Source: Acanthaster planci (taxonomy: Eukaryota; Echinodermata; Asteroidea; Valvatida; Acanthasteridae). From it: a DNA stretch of 64,000 bases. Positions 52,184 through 61,400 of the stretch are shown one piece after another. Made by a program: the position numbers and the translations under genes. How positions within the stretch are numbered: position 1 is the stretch's first letter; each line of letters begins with the position of its first letter. The notes below the pieces were generated by a model, which did not search any database, had not been told where the DNA came from, and worked only from the letters and a program-made list of their open reading frames with translations. The stretch spans positions 1,486,516 to 1,550,515 of the forward strand of contig NW_019091364.1 of assembly GCF_001949145.1 (NCBI RefSeq). The letters run 5' to 3'.

Positions 52184-55100
52184 CAAGAGAACACAGGATG
52201 TGGAAACGTTCTGTATAAAGAAATCGACAGCTTGTTTTGGAACTGTATATATTTTTAAGTGGTGCGATAAAGACGTTTCTATGCTGTTCTGTAAATGTTC
52301 TTCTCCAAACTACGCGAATGAGAGAAAAACACAAAAACAAAAAGGAGGACTATGCTGCATCGATTGCTGTCAAGGAAATCATGACAGAATGTCACACAAG
52401 TTGTTGTACAACTATCACCGTAAGAAGTACAAGAAGCAAGCACCGCTTTTTCTCAGAGGAAAACCAACTGCAATCGCAGCCATGCTTGCCCGGGTGTTCA
52501 GTCGGAGCTGGTGATCTCAAAACAGCACGATGTAGTCTTGACTAAGAGTAGACTCACTTTTGTGAAGTAACTTCTCAGTGGATGTGCATACTATAAGACA
52601 CGTGTACAGACGAGGTTTAATTCTGGCCTTGAAAAGAGGTCAACTGTAAATTCCTACTCTACAGCCACACTGTAGCAGGTTGAAAACAGTATTTTCAAAT
52701 GAACAATATATACTGCCTTATTACTATCGTCATTATTGATGTTACTACAATGCATAATAATTTCAGTCCTGACTGAAAAACAATAATGCTTTTAGTGTAT
52801 TCAGCAAATTCATATTTAATATATTGTACTGGCAATTTTAGACAGTACATGGGAGAAGAATTCCACTGATTGTAGGGAACTACATGACATTAGGTAAAAC
52901 CTCTGCTGAAGCTGTTAGTTTCTTGGAGATGACCTTATATCTATTCCGCAAACTAAAGCTGAAAGGTGAACTCAAGAAAGATTTCCGCATTGTGCTGCTC
53001 GTATGCTATTCATTCACGCGGACGAAATGGCTCAGCTGGCAGCACACTTACTGTATTGAAACAACATGGCGCCCGAAGCAAAAGTCATTAAATGAAACGG
53101 GAACTGTTCCATATACGAACGCCAGTAATTCCTCCCTACAGTGACTTAATAGCCATCAGAAAGCAAAAACATGACCAGAAATGTTAAATTTACGAGGGAA
53201 AATGCCAAGTTGTTTACTGAGAAAACAGATTTTTTCAGACAAGTATAAGGAACTCTATCCAATGAAACATAACTTCAATACCGTTTAAGTTTTCAGAGTA
53301 CGCCTGACTTCAAATACTGAAACAAAACTACGCAATGACTCACCCGTTTTGGTCAAGCAGGCTGCCCAACAATGTACTCTAAACTGAAGACAATCCACGA
53401 TGTGCCCTGGTGTGGCACACGACTCGACAACGAAGTAGGAACCAGGGTTCAGTCGCAACGTACGGCTGGACCAAGCTCTCAAGAGCAGCACCAAATACTC
53501 CTCTGACCAGTGTCGTGTCAATAGCATCTCCTTGTAGCCAGCTCTGCTTGCAGTTACCAGACAGCCGACATTCACACGGGTCGCAGTTGGGGCGCTTGTA
53601 CTGTTCCAAAGGAATGTCAAGCATTCAAGCTTCAACAATGTAAAACATCTTGGACATCTGCGGCATACCAGTGCCTGGTGCTAACGTTTGTAACAAAGCA
53701 GAGGCTGAACTCTGTTGTTCGTACAACAAAGTTCTAATGTACGCCTACCCAATGCATCCTCTATAGCTGCAGGAAACCAACTCGTTTTTCCTCGAAGGCT
53801 GTGTTACTGTGTCCAAGACTCAACCAAATCGTTTCCACACTGCGCTTCCAGGGGGCGCAGTGGTTGTGAACAGCTCTAAGTACAAAACTTAAAAATGTGG
53901 ACTCGCTTTTGTAATGCATTAACTTTTCTTTCACTTTGCGATATAAATGGCTCAGGCGGGCCGGTCACCAGCGCTCAGGGTGGTTGTGTGACCTTTGACC
54001 GTGTTATTAAAAATTAGGCTCGTTCTCTGACTACATAATCCATTACAAAAAATTCGCGATGCATGTGTATTAGTTATGAGTAAATAGACAAGTATTGGTT
54101 TATTTTAACGCTCATTTTGGATATTGGCGACAATAGGTGTGTAGAAATTTAATTGATTTTGTTATTTATGAACTAGACAATGTACATTTGTATAAAATGC
54201 CTTCATTTTATATTTTGTGTAAAGATCGTTTCATTGACTTTAACTTTGTTGTCCTTAAAACTAGGACGCATATGCTAATTTTTTGGTGTTTTTTGGAATA
54301 GTATTGACAATATTTCAGTTACTAGAGGTAATTGGACGGGTAGAAATAGTCGAAATGAGCCCGATACAGAGATGAACATTTGCTGCTAATTTCTTGATGC
54401 ATCGGAAATGTGAATATCCGCTTTACGTGTCAATATATAATCGAAAAGGAATTTATTGTCAAATCGAATGTATTTAAATGATACCTGAACTTGAGCAGTT
54501 GAATAGAAAGATATTACATTCTCTGAAGTCTTTTTATGACACATTTTCTTTTTACAATATTGCCATTTATTAATCAATCCTTCATGTAAACAAAAGTGGA
54601 AGTGATTTGAGCTTTGAAATTACTAGTCGCTTCACATTAACAGTGTTTTGTAAATCTTGTAACGACTCAGTTTCAAGGTTTCGAATAATGCCTTTCAAAT
54701 CATTTTCTAATTACTCTGCAATCCTGCGTTCACGGCAATGCGCCTTGTCTTTTGTAATAGCTAAAGGAAGATCACTGAGATGCACTGGTGGAAGAAATGC
54801 TACCTTTGGTTATTGACACCTACTCTTTGTTAAGGCGTGCCAAGTGCACAGGGTGCCTCGGTTTTGGCAAAATGGGCTTACAATGCACTGGGATGGGAGC
54901 ACCATCATTTTCTCTGGAACTTATTAATTTCTGGAATATTTTAAAGCTTGGTTCAAGCTGGTTCTGTTTAATTTCTAGACAGCGAATTTTGATGGGTATA
55001 ATGTGTGCGTGTTGTGTCTTGCAAAAGTTAAGTCTTTATCGTGACTACAGTTTCCAAATCTTGTAAGTTGGAGACCAAAACTGAGAAATGTTCCTGAGAG

Positions 55101-55549
55101 GAGGGAGGCCACATTCATAAAGCTCTGTTGTGCTGGTCGTGTCGTATTAACTATTTCATTAGCACGTGCATGTGGACAACACAATTTCTCATTACATGGA
55201 TTAATTAAAAATGCATAATTATGTATAATATTTATAAGTTTGTGTTAGTTTCTGTCTTTATGCAAACCAAAATCTAAGTATAGTCAGCGCGTAGGGGAGG
55301 CGTTGGGTGCTATTCCGTATATTGCATTGTCTCTCCTGGTTCTCCTCAATCACTTCAGACTCGCTAGAATGAAACGACAGAACCTCTCCCAACGGCCACA
55401 AAATCTGCATCGTGACATCAAACTGAGACGCTGCGACCATTTTTTTGGCAGAAAAGAATGGAGAAACGGTCAAACAGTAAAAGGAGCTGAAGAGAAGTCG
55501 ACAAATCACAAAGTCGACATCCATACACGTCATCACAGTAACTTGTGAA
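52184..55549 (+). other. 3' flank of receptor 1; untranslated and intergenic DNA
   Basis: No conserved coding sequence seen. An untranslated 3' end of receptor 1 must begin here. No strong AATAAA lies close behind the stop; ATTAAA variants occur at 53087 and 54006. The small open frames here show no domain and no splice context. Confidence 0.4.
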
Positions 55550-55799
55550 CCTATAGACCTTTTTCCAGTGACGTCACGATCGTGCTGGACCTCTGATGTG
55601 TTGTGATGGTAATGAGTGCGTTGTGTTGTGATGGTAATCTACTTATTCAAGATAAACTAGTCAAGCATGACGCGATCGCACGTGCGCTTGCGCGTAGTTG
55701 AAGTTGCCCGTAGCAATATATACGATCACCGTGGCCAAGGCGGTCTGCACGTGGTGTTATTGTGTACATTTAGTCACGTGGGTGAGAAAGGTCTATAGG
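55550..55799. mobile_element. 250-bp inverted-terminal-repeat element (MITE-like) between the two receptors
   Basis: The left end CCTATAGACCTTTTTCC is matched by the inverted right end (GAAAGGTCTATAGG). Inside are a palindromic GTGACGTCAC (55568-55577), two copies of GTGTTGTGATGGTAAT 25 bp apart (55598 and 55623), and three CACGTG hexamers (near 55680, 55750 and 55775). It has no reading frame. The target duplication is unclear. Confidence 0.65.
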
Positions 55800-57840
55800 C
55801 ATTAAGAAGGTAACAAATGAACCTGCTGTCGAATGTCCAATTTGCTCAAGGCTTTCATACTATCAGGCTCGCTCATCACAAGGCTCCACAATATGGAGCA
55901 GAACAAAGCAACACGCAAAAACCAAGAACTGTTCAAGGCAGAGGAGCTTTTACTTAGAAACGTGCCATCATGTTCATGTATTTACAGGACAATAGTTGAT
56001 CGGTTCTCAAACAAAGTCGGCATTTCATTAAAGTGTGTTCTACAACCATTTGGCATTTGGGGCTAGTGATAAATCAACGATATTGGATAACGTAATTAAA
56101 AAGTTTGATTTGGCATTAAACTGTCTCAAAGATGCTCATAAAATGTGTGTAATCTCTGCGATATGCCCAGTGAAAGATCAAAGTGTTGGAAGCGAAAAAA
56201 AAAGCGAAATGTAACGTTAAAATCAATATAGTTTGTCTTAATTGGTAAAAAGGTTGGATTCTGAAATAACCGTCTTCACGCATAATGACCTCAATAAGTA
56301 AGAAACAAGTAAAATGAAATAACCTGCATTTATACAATACAGTCAACGCGTGAACAAAAATCAATTCTTAGTTTATAATTATTTCATATATTATATTACA
56401 TTTTATCTTTAAAGACAGAATTAAAATACCCCTCTGCAAATTCTTTCCCAAGAGCAGCTTTGGTCCATTCAACATAAATCCATGCATAAGATATCTTGAA
56501 ATGCATTATTCATCTTCTTTGAAAGCCGGAGCTTCAATCATTTTTCACTACACATGTATTATGAATCACAGCGCCATGCATGTCTAAATTACGGTGCGTC
56601 AAACACTAGTGGTCTTGTCACGGACTCCTTTGGTTTTACTCACAACCAATGCACCTCGTGCAGTACATGCACAGCACTTCTTGGCAAAGCCATCCATCCT
56701 TTCACAACTCGAAGAGCCCGCCCTCTCACTCTAGTCACACTCAACTCTGCAACTTTAACTGCTTTCCTCCGCATCGTTCCCTTCTCGTCACTTCCTTCCA
56801 TCAGTCTCAACACCGCATCCAATACATCACCTTCCTCTTCCTATTGCTCAGAGGTCCCACAATTTCACTGGGCCACGCCCACTTTCAAATTTTAGCAACT
56901 CAGGTATCTAAAAGTTTGTGCTAGAGAATCTCCCTTCCCAGTACAAAAGAAAAATGTAAAACTTTACATGAAAGGGCGAATTTTGTTTGACTCGTTGGCA
57001 GATCTTTCTCAAGCCCTTTCTCACCAGTCTTCCCTCTCTTTCTTCAGACACTTTTTTGACAATGAGCCAGTTCGATATTCCAACGGCGCACGCCCAAAAT
57101 GAACGCAAGTGCGAGGTCTCATGATCTGTCCCATCAGCGCGGAATTCACGCGCGTGCTTTGTTCCCAAATGACCTCGCTTTCCTGAAACACAGAACTGCT
57201 TCAAGTCACACAATTCCCTCCATCATTTCTCAACTGCATATCTCCTTCTTCCCTTTTGCTTCGCATCCTCACACCTCTACACCCAGCTAGCCCGTGGACG
57301 TACCCGTTAAATCTCTCTGTGGCCCAGTTCAGATAATGGAAACTTTACAACACTGGAACAGATTGATAAAAGAGAGAGATTATTTACATAATTCATTTAC
57401 ACAATAGAACTCTCTGCCAAAGAATGTTATGTACAGATTGAACAACTGTAGTGCTTGTTTACTTGCTGTTTACTTTTTTATATAGGTCTTGATGTTAAAT
57501 AGGTGCACTGTGTGTATTTACAACACTTTTTGACAGATGATGTAAAAACATCGGTGCAAAAGTACTTCACTGAAATAAACAAGTCCGTCATCACTACAAA
57601 CGTGAGGCATGTTAACTACTGACATTTTCGACTGTTGTTCTCATAAATGACACGACTTTCAATAACAATACAGAAACTGCGATTCACCAAGACAACGACA
57701 GAAGACTTTATGGTCACTTAAATACACAAAAATGCCATTTTTTTTCGCTGAAGATAGTTTAGCCCGGAAGGTGGATTCCTTTGTAAAACTGAGTGAAAGT
57801 AAAATTTTCCTTTTTCTCCGGTTAAATTCCATCCAAATGT
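55800..57840. other. Intergenic DNA between the convergent receptor genes
   Basis: Nothing recognisable as coding. A purine-rich frame on the - strand at about 56,640-56,840 is open but shows no domain and no splice sites. A short repeat-like stretch lies at 57064-57105 (related to 62475-62516). Confidence 0.4.
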
Positions 57841-57847
57841 AGAAAGC

Positions 57848-57853
57848 TTTATT
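57848..57853 (-). terminator. Candidate polyadenylation signal of receptor 2
   Basis: AATAAA on the - strand, about 430 bases past the stop codon of the CRF-type receptor. It is the clearest canonical hexamer noticed on that strand in the expected interval. Confidence 0.4.
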
Positions 57854-58282
57854 GAAATAAAATAGCGCCATGAGCAAGAGCTGTTTTTGTGTTACATACC
57901 AAAACCAGTAGAAAAAAAGACGGCTTGTAGTTTCATTCATGATAATCTATGAAACGACTGACTCACAAGCAAACATGCCTACTTGGCACAGTAACACTAA
58001 GTTAAACGCCTTTCACTAAGATGGGCGATATGAGTCCATTTATATTTTCATTCAAATAAACGTTCCATCGGGCCACACGCTTCAAACCTGCTTGGCAATT
58101 TTTGAAAGTAGAGTTTGACTCCTCGACCTCAAACAACAAAAGTTCCAAAAGATCACATCTACTAAATGCTTAAAAAAAACACTTGGACCTGTCAGAGCAA
58201 CGGTGCTTAGTCGCACTTAACAGCCAGCACGGCAATTCTGCTGTGGAACTATCTTCATACCGGTGACCGAGTGGGGGCGCCG

Positions 58283-58495
58283 TCAACGTTCCACGCACTC
58301 TGTGAAGGGCTTCATCTCCTGCGATAACTGGTCGATGGACGTGGAGCCCTGCACGTTCTTGCGGAAGGTCACGGCCAGAACGACTTCGGACGAGGTGGCC
58401 ATCACACAGGACCCATTGGTATGCGTCCGCCGGCGACTCGCGCTGCCGAATTTGTACCGGCTCTTCGCGATCCGCCGCTGGATGGCCATCCGAAC
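58283..58495 (-). CDS. CRHR-like: Receptor 2, helix 8 and cytoplasmic tail exon
   Basis: Phase 0 acceptor (cgcatcccccaag). It encodes [29 protein letters not shown], then a Ser/Thr-containing tail ending ECVER and TGA at 58283-58285. 70 residues. There is no C-terminal PDZ ligand. Confidence 0.9.
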   Translation of the reverse strand, partial: VRMAIQRRIAKSRYKFGSASRRRTHTNGSCVMATSSEVVLAVTFRKNVQGSTSIDQLSQEMKPFTECVER

Positions 58496-61400
58496 CTTGG
58501 GGGATGCGTCAGGGGAAAAAATCAAAATGGAGACAGGCAACAATTATTTTCAATTATGAAAACAGCTTATGAAGGATGGCGATGCTTAGCCCAAGTAAAT
58601 TAAACAAAACGTTTCAGAATGAGAAGGAATGAGAGCCATCGCAGCAGAATCTTATGACGTTAGACCGTTTCTACATCGCGACTCGAGGTAGGTTTACATC
58701 CGACTGCCGAGAGCGGTGGCAATTAGGCTTATCCAGCAGCGGACAGCGGGGAAAATTATCCCTTCCCCATTATGTTGCCAAGAATTCTTTATTTGTTAGG
58801 AATCGAAAGCGCTAAGTTTTTTTTCTCGAAACGTTGCTGTCATTTTCCGGGGGGAGGATTCTTTCACTGATGATAAAACAATCCCATCTTGCCTGCCTGA
58901 GCCTAAAACCTACATGGTCCACTGCTCAGGAGCTAGTTTGAGATATCCGCATCTTGCAAATGCATGGGAGAATGCTCCAAATAGACGTATCCGTAGCTCT
59001 AGAAGCCCGTTTGGGCACGGTTGTCCATTTTGAGGAGCCCTCAACCCAAGTCGGTGCACATTTTGTACACATGACGTTTCCCTCGGAGCTGACTCAACAC
59101 AATAAGATGCGCACCGGCTATGACGTCTTGGAAACTTTTCGTCTACAGTGCTCGCCAAATCTCAAGAAACCAACGATAGCCTTCGAGAAGGCTGACAAGC
59201 TTTAGAATTTCTCAAAAATTATCAGTTCTGATCAGGTTTTGAATGGGAAGCTTTCTTCTTCACTATTCACCTCCCCAGTCGAGCAGAAGCACCCCCTCAT
59301 AAGTTGAAACGAGCCGCGTTGGTCGTGAGTATTCATTTTGTTGGTATCGACAGTAGCACTTGCGTTTCCTGATCGTTCGTGAACCAGCGATGCGCAGTTA
59401 GTACCAAAGGAGCCACCGTTGGTAAGGAAATAGCGCCCTCTCTCAGTCCAGCTCGACGTCGGTTAAGTGAAAGGTCTGGTAAACCTATAATTGCTTGTCA
59501 AATTCAGTTCCCAACGTCAGTGCCCACGAAGCTGTAGCAGACACACTCTACGACCAGAAATTTCCCAACAGATTTGATTAAACTACAACAGAAAAGTAGA
59601 AACTCACCTCAGCGTTCATGAAGCAATAAATGACCGCAACGAACACCCCCTGAGGGAACAAATTGTCAGAAAGCAGTTTCAAAAGGAAAGAGTGGTTGAT
59701 GTTTTACAAGGGGGACGTGAACAACACTTCATTTCGTAGGTTTGAGAGCTACGTGGGTTAAACAGACATCGTGACGCAGACGGTTCTGAGGACATTACCG
59801 GACAATTACCGCAGAAGCTAACTGTGAATGAAAGGCACAAACCTTTCTTTTGCTACTTTACAAGCGCCGTTTTTGTCAACCTTGGATGGCAAAACTATGG
59901 ATGGCCGTTGATGAAAACCAGAAGTGTTACAAATCTTATGCAAATATTAAATACCTGTATTAACTACTAAATAGAAATGTCTCCCAATTTAAAACCGATC
60001 ATGCAAAGTGCACATTTTTTTTGGCAGGAGTAGGCGCAGGCCAATACTGAATTTTCTGCAAACTTTGGCCATCCATATGAAATGGCGGTCAATGTTTGTT
60101 AACAGAAGAGAAGTCTACAGGACACTGTTTTGTCCTCGGGGAGTATGAAATATTGCCAGTGCCCCCCCCCCGAAAAAGTCAATTTTTTTATAAAGAGAGG
60201 GAGAGAGGCGATGCTTTGGTTTAGTTCATTTTCCTTCCTTCCTTCCAAAAGCCACAACTTGAGGCCATAAAAGCCATAACGGGTTACGTGAAAACAACTA
60301 AAAATTTCTTGCCTCCCCCATAAAAATTTTGGCCCCTCCCACCAAAATTATTTCGGTTCTGGATCCGCCCCTGACTGTCGCGAGCCTTACCTGCCCAGAT
60401 TGCAGCACAGCGTTCACGACGTGGTATATCGATCCCGACACGGCACCTCCATCGTCCCAGATGAATATCAAATAGGTCAGGCCGAGCAACGGGAAGAGCA
60501 CCACCACCGCTTTCATGGATTTCCTTCACCATGAAAACCAAACGAAAGAGACAGTAGTATAGTTGTAGGAGCAGTCAACATTTTCGTAAAGTTAGAAACA
60601 AGCCAAATAATAATACGTCCGAAAGTGTTGCCTTTCACCTGCTGGTGAGAAAACGTGTGGCTCAGAAATAGCACACCTCTTCCCATTACCAGGTTATCTC
60701 GTCGTTCACAGTGTCTTTTTCATTCCTTTCTTGATGGGAGACTTTTGGTGGTGGCAAATAACCGGCCTTTTCTATCACGCATGCTCAAAATGACACCAAG
60801 CGTGGAAAGGGCCGTTGTGTTTGCTGCCACCAAGCGTCTGAAATGTTTCCCGTTTATTCTCTCCTCAATTAATCATCGCATCACTTGATGCCGAATTTGA
60901 CGAGGCTTTTGAGTTTTAAAAGGGTAAACTCTTCACTTCAAAATTTCAAAAATTAGTTTTCGAAACCGGCTGTAGAGAAACATGTTGCTGTGAAGAACGG
61001 AAGGCACGGAATTCCTTGTTGTAGTTTAGTCAACACTTTCATGAGTTTGTCAATTTAAGGAAGCGTATAGGACACTGGATCCGAAAACGCCCCTGGCCAA
61101 TGGAACGGGACTGATCGAGTTTGCAATAAACACGGGGGGACTGGAGCACGTGACACTCTTTGAGCCTGGAGCCATGCATGCATCGTGTACTGTTTCCCTT
61201 TGATATTTGACCGTGTTCTGTTAAAACAATCCCCATTCCGGCTGAATTCGACCTTCCCGAGCATGAGTTAAGGGCTGAGAAATGTTTAAGAGGGAGATGC
61301 GAAGCTGACATACAATCATGAGTGGTAATTATGACAGTGCAAACATTATTCCTGCTCGATTGTGTCTAAGGTGGGAGGGGGCTACCCGTTCGGATCTCGT

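Noticed and set aside
51691-52340. Three overlapping long frames on both strands over the receptor 1 tail
   Set aside because: Shadows of the GC-rich coding exon 13; only the frame continuing helix 8 is supported by splicing and TM7 continuity.
56640-56841. Purine-rich open frame on the - strand that reads like a charged helical protein
   Set aside because: No convincing acceptor or donor, stop just upstream, and no family recognised; composition explains it.
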